Part shown: one piece after another, positions 37,585 to 59,318 of the stretch
Position numbering within the stretch: position 1 is the first letter of the stretch
How the letters are laid out: the number at the start of each line of letters is the position of its first letter
Assembly: GCA_009760855.2 (NCBI GenBank)
Contig: WPIO01000117.1
Span: 323,501-387,500, forward strand
From: Cristatella mucedo
Lineage: Eukaryota > Bryozoa > Phylactolaemata > Cristatellidae
Direction: 5' to 3'
DNA: 64,000 nt
Translations under genes and position numbers: made by a program
Notes under the pieces: model-generated
Databases searched by the model: none
What the model was told of the DNA's origin: nothing
Seen by the model: the letters and a program-made list of their open reading frames with translations, nothing else

Positions 37585-39672
37585 TGTCGACAGGTTTTGT
37601 ACAACGACCTACTTAGGAATGCAGACTTTGGTAGAGTATCTCTGCTTACTTTGCTCGATCATTTCGCTGCTTTTAATACTATCGAACACAAAGTCCATCT
37701 TGAGCGCCTCTCATCTCGCCTGGGCATCACTGGAACTGCTCTGCAATGGTTCAGGTCAAATCTTGGAGTGATACTCTAGAATATTGATGTGAATGGACAA
37801 AGATCATCTTAGGAACCTCTGAAATATCCTCACGGGGTAACCTGACAATTCGGTGCCGGAAAATTCGTCGAGGATAATCCTGTGCAGGACGATTCGGAGC
37901 GGAAAATTCGGGACCAAAAACGAGTAACTCGGAGCGGACCGTTCGGAGCTGACAATTTGAAATGTATTGCTATTTTTATTTTTGAAAGGCAGTATAAACA
38001 AGCTTTCAATTAGTAAGTACATAGTTTTGAAACCTAGACGCTTTCAATTAACCGAGACATTTAATTACCCAATAAGTGAAGATCCTCCTCTGAAGAAAAA
38101 GAAATATCGAGACCTGTATCGTCGATTGTGCACGGTTGTGTTAGATTACGAAAATTGTTCATCAATTGGTTAGTTGGGTGGATGTAGTCACGACATAATT
38201 TTAATGGATTAACAGTTAGTATACTGGTAACATTTTAAAAATGAGATTTTGTGCAAGAATTGTTGGTATTTGCTATGACTTTTTTGTAGTAAGCTAAATA
38301 AACTTTATTTTATACGGTATTATAGTTCTATTAAACATGATTAATAAAAAAAATTCGCATACATTTCAAATAGATATTTTTTAAATATCCTGCTCCGAAT
38401 CGTCCAAACCGAATTGTCCGCTCCGAAATATCCGCTTCGAAATGTCCGCTCCGAATTATCCTGCACCGAATTGCCCTAGAATCACCTCAGGGTTCTGTGC
38501 TTGGTCCCGTTATTTTCATGGTTTATACTCTCCCTCTTACCGATGTGATTGCCAAGCTCGATCTAGGCTTTCACTTCTATGCGGAGGAAACTCAATTGGA
38601 CATTTGCTTTGATCTTTTCCAACCCTCAAGCACATCAAAATCTCTCAACTCACTTGCTGCATGTATTGATTACATCCACACATGGATGGCAGCAATTTTT
38701 TTTAAAACAAAGCGATGATACAACTAACATACTAGTGATGGGCACACTCAGTGTGATTCAGGAACTGGAAAGGCTGACACTCCAAATCGGCTCAGCCAGC
38801 ATATCTCCTGTTGAATCAGCTCGAAATCTAGGTGTCATGTTTCAAAGTGACCTCTCGTTAGACGACCGCATGAGCTCCACAGTCGAGTCTGCCTACTTTC
38901 ACCTACATAACAGTGCTATACTTTGGGCTTGTTTAGATAAGGGTACCACGTCCAAGTTGGTCCATGCATTTGTGACATCCCGTCTCGACTTCTGTAACTC
39001 ACTGCTTGCTGGCCTACCGGCTTGTGCAATCAGGCGATTACAGCTGGTACAAAACCCTGCAGCTAGGCTTGTGAGTCGTGAATGTCGCAGTTGTCACATC
39101 ACACCCCTTCTTGCCGACCTGCACTGGCTACCAGTCAAGCAATGGATCAATTTCAATGTTTTTTCACTCACTTTTAGGTCACTTCATTCTTTGGCTCCAG
39201 CCCACCTCTCAGATCTACTCCCCACCAGCCCAAGCATCGTACCACCCGCGTTTCGTAATCCAACGGTTTATGAATACCTCGTACAAACCTCACATCCTTT
39301 GGAGACCGTGCATTTAGTTTGTTTTCTCCCGAAGCCTGGAACTCCCTCCCGACTTGCGTCAGAACATACCCTGACTTGACCACATTTAAAAAGAACTTCA
39401 AAACACACATATTTAGAACAGCATTTAGTGGATCCCAGTGATTCGTCCTTCGTGTGCTTATGCATGCTGACACTGTGCATGCTGCCACTAACCACAATTG
39501 CATGCTGACCCTGTGCATGTCACCCCTAACCATGTTATTCATGTTGTTTATCAAGCATGATATTACTCACCATTCAATCGTGTTTCCCTTCGCAGCAAAT
39601 GTAAAGCGCCTAGAAAGAGATTGAATCCTCTGAGGGCGCCCTATCGAGTGCATTGCTATCATTATTAGTAGT
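37585..39672 (+). mobile_element. LINE-I copy B, split by a foldback element
   Basis: Longest LINE in the window. The part before the insertion carries the RT palm start (LLDHFAAFNTIEHKVHLERL, ALQWFRS) and NGQRSS; the part after resumes exactly at PQGSVLGPVIF and runs through FHFYAEETQLDICF (second catalytic Asp replaced by Glu), the HITPLLADLHWLPVKQ region, the 3' UTR and the stem-loop tail with ATTATTAG. Stops and substituted catalytic residues show it is dead. L2/CR1-like by its motifs; clade not certain. Confidence 0.88.
37833..38484. mobile_element. Foldback/MITE-like element inside LINE-I copy B
   Basis: Both ends are built of short tandem units of about 14-16 bp (AATTCGGAGCGGAC type) in opposite orientation: the left end reads CAATTCGGTGCCGG and the right end its complement CCTGCACCGAATTG. 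A 5-bp direct repeat CCTCA flanks it (37828-37832 and 38485-38489), and removing it restores the LINE sequence. The 400-bp AT-rich centre has a short frame (37967-38173) of unknown meaning. Tandem-built inverted ends are the mark of foldback elements. Confidence 0.75.
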
Positions 39673-39848
39673 ACTGAGACCTGCCACCACACCGTGGGAG
39701 GTCGCAGCTTCGTGACGTCACATCATGCCGTAATGTCAAAAGACCGTACAACTACGCTATTTTTTATTTTTCAAATATTATATAATATTCATTCGCTTAG
39801 TCTTCTTCGGAAAGGCTAATCGCAACTGCCCGGGGGGGGCTCGTCCTC

Positions 39849-39858
39849 GTCACGTGAC
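39849..39858. promoter_or_regulatory. GTCACGTGAC palindrome upstream of ADK
   Basis: A perfect 10-bp palindrome with an E-box core, 34 bases before the proposed ADK start codon. Such sites bind USF/MITF-TFE type bHLH-zip factors in animals; whether this one is used is inference. Surrounding DNA (39830-40620) is CpG-rich, a likely promoter region. Confidence 0.4.
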
Positions 39859-39891
39859 CAACCTGAGGCGTCCTTGTTTGGCCGTTCAGCC

Positions 39892-50272
<10,381 letters not shown>

Positions 50273-50716
50273 TAATGTTCTGTAGCCACCGGTCTTCGAT
50301 GCTGTGCAGACGCTAGGAGGCAATCGGCTGCCGGTTTCCCTGGTTGCTTTCTGCCTTGCTGTAGCAATGAGCATTGTTCTCACCTGACCGGAAGCAGAGT
50401 GCATCCTGCACGGAGCATCCTCATACCGAGAATTACTGCCAGTAAACTGTTGTGATGATGCTCAGGCTGATGTTAGTCTTAGTTATAAAGACGGGTGTGT
50501 GACCATTGAATTTTGGCTTTAACGTACGGCAAGCGTCTAGCGTTGTTGTTTTGGCTAGGCTGCGATTCGCCGACTGTGCACAGCTGTCTCCCAAATTCGT
50601 ATGCAATGTACATCTCAACACCACCATTCTTAGACCCGGGTGCAGTACTGACTTATTGGAAGTTACCGTTTTTATTGAATCGTCTTAATAAGAGCAGGAC
50701 TCGTATGTTCCCACCA

Positions 50717-51930
50717 GCTAATAATAATAATAATAATGCACTTGATAAAGCGCCCTCAGAGAACTCAATCTCTTCCTAGGCACTTTACATTTGCTGCAAA
50801 GGGGAATGCAATTGAATGGTGAGTCATATCATGCTTGATAAACAACATGAATAACATGGTTAGGGGTGCCGTGCACAGGGTCAGCATGCAAATGTGGTTA
50901 GTGGCAGCATGCACAATGTCAGCACACATAAGCACATGAAGGACGAATAACAGGGACCCACTAAATGCTGTCCTAAATAGGTGTTTGTAAGTTCTTTTTA
51001 AATGTGGTCAAGTCAGGGTATGTTCTGACGCAAGTCGGGAGGGAGTTCCAGGCTTTGGGAGCATACGAACTAAATGCACGGTCTCCAAAGGATTTGAGGT
51101 TTGTACGAGGTATTGGTAGATGACTGTTGAATTCCGAAAAGCTGGTGGTACTATGCTTGGCCTGGTGGGGGAGTAGATCTGAGAGATAGGCTGGAGCCAA
51201 AGAATGAAGGGAAGTGAGCGACAAAACCTTGAAGTCGATCCGTTGCTTGACTTGCCAGTGCAGGTCGGCGAGAAGTGGTGGGATCTGGCAACTGCGGAAG
51301 CTCACGACAGACAAGCCTAGCTGCAGAGTTTGCACCAGCTGCAATCGCCTGATCGCACATGCCGGGAGGTCAGTAAGCAGTGAGTTGCATAAGTCGAGAC
51401 GCGATGTTACGAATGCATGGACCAACTTAGACTTTGGTATCCTTGTCTAAACAAGCCCGAATTTTAGCAATGTTATGTTGCTGAAAGTAGGCAGACTTGA
51501 TTGTGGAGCTGATGTGGTCGTCTAACGAGAGGTCGCTTTATAATGTGACACCTAGATTTCGAGCTGATTCAACAGGAGATATGCTGGCAGAGCCGATTTG
51601 GAGCGTCAGCCTTTCCAGTTCCTGAATCACACTGAGTGTGCCCATAACTAGTATGTTAGTTGTATCATCGCTTAGTTTAAAAAAAATTGCTGCCATCCAT
51701 GTGTGGATGTAATCAATACATGCAGCAGGTGAGTTGAGAGATTTTGAGGTGCTCGAAGGCTGGGAGGGATTAAAGCAAAGGTACAACTGAGTGTCATCTG
51801 CATAGAAGTGAATGCCTAGATTGTGCTTGGCAATCACATCAGCAAGAGGGAGAGTATAAACCGTGTAAAGAACCGGACCTAGGCACGGAGCCCTGAGGTT
51901 CCCCATACTTCAGATGTGCTGTTATGCACC
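50717..51930 (-). mobile_element. LINE-I copy with intact YADD motif
   Basis: On the minus strand: GPVLYTVYTLPLADVIAKHN, FHFYADDTQLYLCF near 51790 (minus-strand reading IHFYADD), SASISPVESARNLGV, then a frame break and LADLHWQVKQRIDFKVLSL to NSLPTCVRT, the 3' UTR and the tail ending at an AATAATAAT run. 5'-truncated just before the PQGS motif. Lies 445 bases downstream of the ADK stop in opposite orientation. Confidence 0.88.
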
Positions 51931-52125
51931 AAATGCGTGACACTGGGGGATCGAAAGCATTGGGAGCCGAAGCCATTCCGATATTGGTCACTGCACAATC
52001 GTCACTGAAAGTTCGCACTTGCCTAAATTCTGCTTAGGAGAGCTTTTGGCTAAAGAATTTTAAAATACCAAGTTGAGGAAGGATGAAGATGAACTAATTA
52101 AGGTAAACTGAAAGTAAATTGGTTT

Positions 52126-52246
52126 GGTCTAGCGGTTAAGATGCTCGCCCCGACCAAGCTCTGACTGAGGTCGTGGGCTGGAGCCCCGAGGCATATGTGA
52201 AGCGCCTGAATAGAGATTTAAGTTCTCTTGTGGCGCCATATAAATG

Positions 52247-52250
<4 letters not shown>
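52126..52250 (+). mobile_element. SINE-B copy followed by (TA)n
   Basis: GCGGTTAAGATGCTCGCCCC head, box B-like GTCGTGGGCTGGAGCCCCG, GTGAAGCGCCTGAATAGAGA and GGCGCCATATAAATGAATT. A (TA)n tract at 52250-52292 continues directly from the tail. Confidence 0.88.

Positions 52251-52292
<42 letters not shown>
52250..52292. repeat. (TA)n microsatellite at a SINE tail
   Basis: Pure TA following the SINE-B 3' end. Confidence 0.95.
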
Positions 52293-52293
<1 letters not shown>

Positions 52294-52483
52294 CTGACTA
52301 CAAATTCATCTGTTTCAGAAGGCTTGTATACCAAGTCGCATTTATTTACTTTCTTTTAAGGAAGAGTTGCTCCCTACCTTAGCGTTCAAATAACCAAGCC
52401 GTAGCTATGTTTGGTAGGTCAACTGCCCCAAAAGTAATTAACCTAGCGCAAAAGGATTATAAATATTTATCTAGGTTGCCGTA

Positions 52484-52605
52484 CTGGTTTGGCCCGGTGG
52501 TTTAAGGTGCTTGCTTCGGCCGAGGTCATGTGCTCGAGCCACGTGACACATGTGAAGCGCCTGAATAAAGTTCTCTTAGGGCGCTATGCAAATAAAGTAT
52601 ATATG
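52484..52605 (+). mobile_element. SINE-B copy
   Basis: TGGTTTGGCCCGGTGGTTTA head, GTGCTCGAGCCACGTGACAC box B, GTGAAGCGCCTGAATAAAG, and GGGCGCTATGCAAATAAAGT tail. Confidence 0.88.
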
Positions 52606-52734
52606 TATTTTTGATTTTTTTTTACCTCGTGCAGAAGAACTTAGCAAATTGCTATGAGTCCGTTTTTTACCATGTATGTAACGAGCGGCAGGCAGGTGTG
52701 TACATATGACACTCATTGCATTTTCACAAAACAA

Positions 52735-52905
52735 CAATAATAACAACAACAATAATGCACTTGATAAAGCGCCTTCAAAGAACTCGATCTCTTCCTAGGC
52801 GCTTTGCATTTGCTGCAGAGGGAAATGCAATTGAATGGTCAGTCATATCATGCTTGATAAACAAACAACATGAATAACATGGTTAGGGATGACATGCGTC
52901 AGAAA
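52735..52905 (-). mobile_element. LINE-I 3' tail
   Basis: AACAACAATAATGCACTTGA, the stem-loop tail and the GCTTGATAAACAAACAACAT 3' UTR block. Confidence 0.85.
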
Positions 52906-53179
52906 AACGTCAATACATCAGATGGGAACACAATGCGTGCAACATGTTCAGACCTGAGGTTCGTAACATTTTAAACGGTAACGACACGAAGCACAAAAAT
53001 CTGCAAGCAAGGCGTATTGACATCAAACTTACGAAAGCACGGGGTAATATCCTTTTAATTAGTGCTGGTACATCAGCTGTTGCCAGGTAGACTCGTTAGG
53101 AGCACTGCTTCTAACGCTCAGCTGTTTATTTTTATAATATTTACAAGTGCTATAACTCAAGCAGGCCCAGAAAGAGTCC

Positions 53180-53370
53180 TTTAGTCAGACTACTCACTAC
53201 CTCGACTGCTGTCCTGACTCAGCCGTGCGGCTCACGTTCTCTTTGTTTCGTGAGATGAAGTCTGTTGGCTACTGAATGCGTACCGAGAGCCGTGTAGGCT
53301 GTGATTGTGCTAGAGAAAACATGCCCGCTTAACAAAGTCACGAGTGGAGTTAAAAACTGAGAGGCACAAC
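53180..53370 (+). mobile_element. LINE-II 3' fragment
   Basis: ACTCACTACCTCGACTGCTG, TGAAGTCTGTTGGCTACTGA and GCGTACCGAGAGCC match the LINE-II C-terminus. 53371-53870 has a GC-rich pocket (53530-53640) but no supported gene. Confidence 0.7.
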
Positions 53371-53869
53371 ATTGCAAAATACATTGCATTCCTGCTAGGT
53401 TTGTCGCGACTATTTCCTAGGTGGCCTCCAGTGCAAAGATAGTGGCAAAGTCCGACGTTCATAGTTACTGGACATTTCAACGTAAGCAGCATCTCAGGAA
53501 ATGTTCCTGCTCCATCCGATAACTGACGTTGAAAAAGTGACGTCAGTGTATCTGGGTCGCAGCGCCCCCGGCCCGAGGACTGCTCGCAGGCAGGCCGCCG
53601 GAAGCGAATGGTCGGCACGCGAATCCCGCCGTTCCTCGTAGTCTCGAACGCAGACTATCTGACTGCTAGCTACCGAAGGTGCTCGATCGTTAATACTGCG
53701 AATGACTTATTAGACGTAATTACTGCCAGCGGATTACTTTTTCACACATTCAAAATAGCATTTAAGAACCTTCGCATGCACGTCGGACAGCTATTCATGC
53801 TTCATTCAGGAGACTACTACAGCTGCGCCATCACATCCTATCCCTATCTAAGATAAGGAACTGTCTTCA

Positions 53870-54520
53870 ACGGTGGCTTGCAAAAAAGTTACTAGCTCTG
53901 TCTCGGCCAGATTATTGTAATTCCCTTTTGGCTGGGCTACCAAAAAAAAGCAACTAGGCCACTGCAAATGGCTATGAATATGGCTGCAAGAACCACGCGT
54001 CACCTTTGCTAAAATACCTAGGATGGCTGTCGGTTGATCAACGGATGAGCAAAGTTTGTACGCTGACCCACAAGGTCCGCCACGGATTGGCTCCTCCATA
54101 CCTAGCTGAACTGCTGCACCAGTCTCAGCCTTCTCGTGCCCTCAAGTCCTGTATAGACAATAAATACTGTTCCATTCCTCAGCTTAAAGACCGTTGGCGA
54201 CAGAAGCTTTAGCTCTGCAGGTCCTAGACTGTGGAGCTCGCTTCCACTTTACGCAACAACAACTACTCTCCAGCTGCCGACTATGGCACATCCTTTCCAG
54301 CGGTCCTGGGCTGCTACTTCCATGCTACTCACTACCTCGACTGCTCTCCTGACTCTGGTATGCTTCCCACTTTCTCTTTGTTTCGTGAGATGAAGTCTGT
54401 TTGCTACCGAATGCGCACCGGGAGCCGCTTGGGCTGTGAGTGCGCTATACAAAAATATCCTGCCTAACACCCACGTAGTCTGTGTGGCTTTGTGGAAGTA
54501 CAGACGGAGATACATATCCT
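53870..54520 (+). mobile_element. LINE-II 3' fragment
   Basis: Encodes YLGWLSVDQRMSKVCTLTHK, LAELLHQSQPSRALKS and TADYGTSFPAV-like text in shifted frames; ends in the CTGACGGAGATACAT-type 3' end. 54521-55070 shows nothing recognised. Confidence 0.82.
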
Positions 54521-55074
54521 TACAGAGTGTATGGTAGTCATGTGACCAGACATGACGCGAGCTGACCTAGATTTTCTTTGAGAGCACCAGTACTTGCAAA
54601 ACGATTGCAAACAAGTAGCTGCAACGATTATGCAAGTAAAGCCGCATATTCCAGAATATAAATGAAACAAAATGCCAAGGGCTAGTTCCCAATGTCAGGG
54701 TAGTTACTTAGGTTTCAACTGTCGGGTTCAGAATCGTCGCGAGTGTGATGCTAGCTACAACGGCAGGGTATGTTTGCATCACTTGAATCTATACTGTCCT
54801 TACTCTGCAAACCTGTGTTTTGCATCCCAATTGGGCAATTGCAGACTAATCAGGCTATCAATCTATCGCAATTCTTAGCAACAAAGCACAGCTTTTCACA
54901 CGTCCAGTAAAGGATGTCGTTGCAACTCGGCCAAGGTAAAAATGTGTATTCAAGCACATCGTTCAACTTACCATATTTAGGACTACTAAGTCTTAGTATG
55001 ACGTTGAACTTTCCATTACCGAAAAATACCTACCTGCTTTGCTCAGCGATTCACGCCGGTTCGTTCAACAAGAT

Positions 55075-55165
55075 CTAAACCCAGGTCTTTGACTCAAGCC
55101 ACGTGGCATAAGTGAAGAGCCTGAACAGAGATTAAGTTCTCTTCGGGCGCTATGCAAATTAATTA
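55075..55165 (+). mobile_element. SINE-B partial copy
   Basis: GAAGAGCCTGAACAGAGATT, AAGTTCTCTTCGGGCGCTAT and GCAAATTAATTAG tail. A short inverted stretch (CTCAATCTCTATCCAGGTGC) follows at 55186-55206, the tail of a minus-strand copy. Confidence 0.7.
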
Positions 55166-55344
55166 GTTATATATAGCACCATACAACTCAATCTCTATCC
55201 AGGTGCTTCGCAACTCGCTGTACGAAAATCAGTACCGAAGGGCTTGTGTCATGCACGGTATCAATAAGGCAAGCAAAAGCAAACAAGTAGCATGCTTAGG
55301 CTAGGTTGCTTAAGCAAGCATGAAGAAACTCATGGCCAACGGTT

Positions 55345-55460
55345 AGTTAATAATAATAATAATAATAATAATACACCTGATTAAGTGCCCTCAGAGAACT
55401 CAATCGCTTTCTAGGCCTACGTAAATCTCTTTCTAGGCGCTTTATATTTTGTTTTTCAAG
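55345..55460 (-). mobile_element. LINE-I tail, left member of an inverted pair
   Basis: AATAATAAT run, GTGCCCTCAGAGAACTCAAT, then CTTTCTAGGCGCTTTATATT: the LINE-I 3' tail in minus orientation. Confidence 0.8.
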
Positions 55461-55509
55461 CATGATTTTACTTACCATTCAATTGCATTTCACTTTGCAG
55501 CAAATCTAA

Positions 55510-55553
<44 letters not shown>

Positions 55554-55632
55554 CAAATAAAGCGCCTAGAAAGAGATTAGGTTCTCTGAGGGTGCTTTAT
55601 CAAGTGCATTATTATTATTATTATTATTATAT
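55460..55632 (+). mobile_element. LINE-I tail, right member of an inverted pair
   Basis: CAAGCATGATTTTACTTACC, ATTCAATTGCATTTCACTTT, GCAGCAAAT, a (TA)n insert at 55507-55552, then GCGCCTAGAAAGAGATTAGG and ATTATTATT. Head-to-head with the left member. Confidence 0.8.
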
Positions 55633-56124
55633 TTGCTGGAAAGGAAACCTGTGGCTCGTAACGTTCGCTGAATTATGCCAGGGTGCACACAGCACAGCAG
55701 GCCGGATTATAAGAAAGACAATGTCGCTGTAGTGATGAGAAATTTGACCGGAGTAGATGCGTATTGTCTCTGCACTCACTCATCGATAGAATTTTCAGCC
55801 CTTTTACTTACGTCTTTCGAAAGTCCCGCCCGTCGGATCTATTCCTGCCGTCTCGTTTGCTGGACGTTTTTCTCACGGTTTTTGCCCAGCGGCGAGGTCA
55901 CGGCGAGGTCACGGCGAGGGGAGGCTCTCGTTTTCCATGGAACGCATGAGAACTCTTAAATAAGTATGCATTTTTCCTAGCAAGTGTCCTTTTGCAAAAA
56001 CAGAAGGGCGCCTGCAAATGATGTACATTCAATTTCGTAACTGTTCACGTAATTGCTAACAAATGGAACTCGTAATAAAAACTAATAATAATAATAAAAG
56101 TAAAAATAATAATGAAAAGCAAAT

Positions 56125-56330
56125 GGAACTCGTAATAAAACTGAGCTCGTAGAATGAAACTGTCAAGTAATCATGAACCGGTCAAGCTCTCATGCGATAA
56201 ATCACTTGCGATAAGGTGCCTGTTAATTGACCAAGCTACTCAGCCTACGCACTACTCGCTGCAAGGTCGTGAGACACCGAGTATCTGTCTCTGGGAAGAG
56301 TTGCTGGTTTGGTCCAGCGCTCAAGGTGCT
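56125..56330. repeat. Inverted repeat arm, partner at 60410-60615
   Basis: 206 bp starting GGAACTCGTAATAAAACTGA and ending in a truncated SINE-B head (GGTTTGGTCCAGCGCTCAAG). The partner has the same length, opposite orientation, about 4.1 kb away. Confidence 0.9.
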
Positions 56331-56900
56331 TGGTCAATTAACTGCGAATCCCGAATTATAAATTGGATGACGGCACATATCCAGGACTTGCATACGTAGT
56401 CCTGGGAGTGAGTCTTAGAGTCTTGGCTCGGTGCCAGGAGGCGTTATCTTGCTCACTCGTGCACGCTCGAGCACGCTACTTCATTCTCTCGATTAAGCTT
56501 GATCGCGAGCTAGCAATTGAGGAATTAATGTACGCGATAGAATTGTGGCTTTTTTAGGTCTATCTTTAACCTCCCCACGCACACTACTGAATGTCATGTT
56601 CTTGTGCGTGTCGCTTTTAAATGTCGCACGTCCACTCACGCTCGCGCACACACGCGAGCGTGAGTGCTCGCGTACACATATGAACATTCGTACACATTCG
56701 TGAATAAACAGACAGTCGAACTGCTTCCGAAAGAAGTCATTAAGGCTAGATCTGCATGCATTCCGGACACTAATCTGTGTAAAATAATGGTCGTCTCAGC
56801 GACCGATACCACCGAATGACACCCGTAAGCTTACGGAAAATCTGTTCTCTTCAAAGATTTTCTCAGGAACGTATTAGAAATCTGCGTTTATTATTGATAT
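56331..56900. other. Intergenic, no gene
   Basis: 56590-56680 is a GCGTGCGCACAC-like imperfect inverted stretch (ACGCTCGCGCACACACGCGA with neighbouring GCGTGAGTGCTCGCG). No exon-like frame. Confidence 0.5.
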
Positions 56901-57660
56901 AATTATTTTTCTATCATATTTCACTTCTATTGCGCCGTCAGAGAACTTGACATGTTTCTAAGCACATACAATTTCTGTAAAAGAAGCGTGATCAAATTGT
57001 TTGTGGAAACATGCACAATGTCAACAAGCAAAAATTGGTTAGGAAGGCATGCGCCGTATCAACATGTGAATGTGGTTAGTTGCATGCCCGGTCTCAGCAC
57101 GAAAAAGCAGAAACAAGACACATAATAGGGATCCAAAAATTCCGTCAAAAACACGCACGTTTGCAGCTTCTTATTACATATCCTCAGGTTGGGGGTTGTC
57201 GTGACGTCCCTTGGTAAAGAGTTCCAGGCTTTGAGAACAGACGAACTAACGGTATGGTCTCCTAAGCATTTGAGGTTCGTACGAGGTATAGCGATATGAT
57301 TAGTAGGTATGGGTAGGAGCCCGAGTCGGAGAATGAATGGAATTAAAATGAACAGACAGAACCTTGAAGTCGATACGCTGCCTGATTGGGAGCCAGTGCA
57401 GGTCGGAAAGAAGTTATGTCGTGCAGCAAGTGCAACGCTTACGACAGACAAGCCTAGCTGCAGATTTTGGCACCAACTGTAAGTGCCTGATTGCACAGGC
57501 CGGTATAGCAACAGCGGCGAGTTACAGAAGTCGAGACGGGATGTTACAAATGCATGGACCAAATTGGATGCAGTATCCCTACCTAAGCAAGCCCGAATTT
57601 TAGCAATGTCATGTAGCTGAAAGGAGGCAGACTTGATTGCGGATACTTTGCTGTCGGCTA
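56900..57660 (-). mobile_element. LINE-I 3' fragment, diverged
   Basis: The minus strand reads MVHAFVTSRLDFCNSP, then a shifted frame with LKAWNSLP-like text and the GCGCCGTCAGAGAACTTGAC tail region. Rather diverged from the 50717 copy. Confidence 0.78.
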
Positions 57661-57699
57661 GAAAAAGGTCACTTTAGGACTTGGCAAATAGATTTCGCG

Positions 57700-58160
57700 C
57701 CCTACATCTTCAGTCCGTATAACTTTGATGCAGTTGACGACACAGTTAGTCCCACGGTTCATTGCACAAAGTTAAAAGTATTTGCTGATAGGGCCGTCAG
57801 CTCATATTCATTGAAAGTCTGGAACTTGCAGGTGGCTTCAGTTACCACCCGCATTTACTTTGCACCCTTTAAGTCCCAGGCAAAGACTCAAGCTATTCCA
57901 CTCACCTTCAACTTTAACCCTGTGGTTTCTCCTCTATCGCTCGGTGCGCTTTGCGTGATTACGTGTGCATTGTTTACTGCCCGCTTCTAACCATGCAATG
58001 CAAGTCTGAGCACGATACCTAGCTTGCCATTAACTCTCGGTTATGTATTCTCTTGCAGCGAGTTGTAAAGTGCCTGGAGAGAGTTTCAGTTTCCTACGGC
58101 GATGCAAAAGTGAAATATGATAGTATCAATAACAATATAAGGGAAAACCAAAAACTTATA
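57700..58160 (+). mobile_element. LINE fragment, L2-like, diverged
   Basis: KVFADRAVSSYSLKVWNLQV matches the FGDRAFSSYAPKAWNSLP segment; the tail GTAAAGTGCCTGGAGAGAGT follows at 58065. Opposite orientation to the preceding copy. Confidence 0.65.
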
Positions 58161-58569
58161 GTATAATTAAGATAAATTAATCTCTTTTAGGCACTTTGCA
58201 CACAAACACGAAGACACCTGCGCTCTCGTTCGAGCGGCCTCTACACCACAAGCTCGGTTCGGCCGGTTTTCAATGTAGATCCTGCCTCGTACGGTAGTTC
58301 AATAGCACTAGACAAGAAGGGCTCGATCAGCGATTACCCGTCAAACTGAGCAGAAGTCCGGATGTAAATTTTGGGTCGCAGCGTCTGTTGCAACGTCAGT
58401 CGCATCAAATCGAAACATCAAGCGAAAGCGTTGCTACCTCAAGCGCATCCGGCATCAATGGCGCATTCTCTGGACGTGAGCACCCGTGACCCAGGGATTT
58501 TAGGTGCCATCGATCGAAGAAAAGTGAAAGCAATATCATCTTACTTTGGACGGCGCAAGCGCCGAGTGG

Positions 58570-58815
58570 CCAAAGTAGCTCAGGTGGTTGCTCTTCACCA
58601 CCTCGGTCGGTTGTGGGTTCGAATCCTGCGGTGGGCGATCGCACTTCCTTTTCAGCGATTGTAAAGCGGCTAGAAAGAGATTTGAGTTCTACGGGGGTGC
58701 TTTATAAAATGCCTTATCATTTTTATCCTGTATGGCTGCTGCAAGCGGCGTTGACAACCTTTAATGCTCTTCTGCCGCTACGCGACAAGAGGCTGCTTAA
58801 TCGGCATCGTATCGA
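58570..58815 (+). mobile_element. SINE-A copy interrupted by a LINE/SINE tail
   Basis: A clean head with box B (GGTTCGAATCC) and GCGGTGGGCGATCGCAC is followed by about 75 bp of LINE-I-type tail (ATTGTAAAGCGGCTAGAAAG, GGGTGCTTTATAAAATGCC), then the SINE-A body resumes (GCTGCAAGCGGCGTTGACAA, GCTACGCGACAAGAGGCTGC). Confidence 0.75.
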
Positions 58816-58937
58816 GTGTCACCGAACGTCGGCCTTAAAGGGACTTTGCAGAGGTGCATGAAGATCCTGGCTGCCACTGCTATCCTCCTCGGCTATTCTC
58901 ATCATAGTCCACAGTGAGATGCTCGTGTATACACGCG

Positions 58938-58942
58938 CGCGC

Positions 58943-58975
<33 letters not shown>

Positions 58976-58976
58976 C

Positions 58977-59067
<91 letters not shown>

Positions 59068-59069
59068 TA

Positions 59070-59106
<37 letters not shown>
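58938..59106. repeat. (CA)n followed by (TA)n compound microsatellite
   Basis: About 125 bp CA with a few CGCACA steps, then ATGTATATATATGTAT and about 35 bp TA. Confidence 0.97.
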
Positions 59107-59111
<5 letters not shown>

Positions 59112-59312
59112 ATATTTTACTGCAGCGTTTCTGAAGCTCCGCGTGGGCATCGGTTGCAGCTATTCAGCGGTGGCCTTTCTAGAATATGGCATTTCGACTG
59201 TTCGTGAACCAAGAATGCTGGCTTCGACGCTGCTCACTGAGGCGAGGCGAGGCAAGGCTACCGCGAAGCGACGCAGGCGCGCGATTTATATACAGCCCAT
59301 GCAGCGCTGTAT

Positions 59313-59318
59313 TTTATT
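59313..59318 (-). promoter_or_regulatory. Candidate polyadenylation signal of the TRI-ending gene
   Basis: AATAAA on the minus strand, 406 bases past the stop codon at 59724-59726. Confidence 0.5.
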
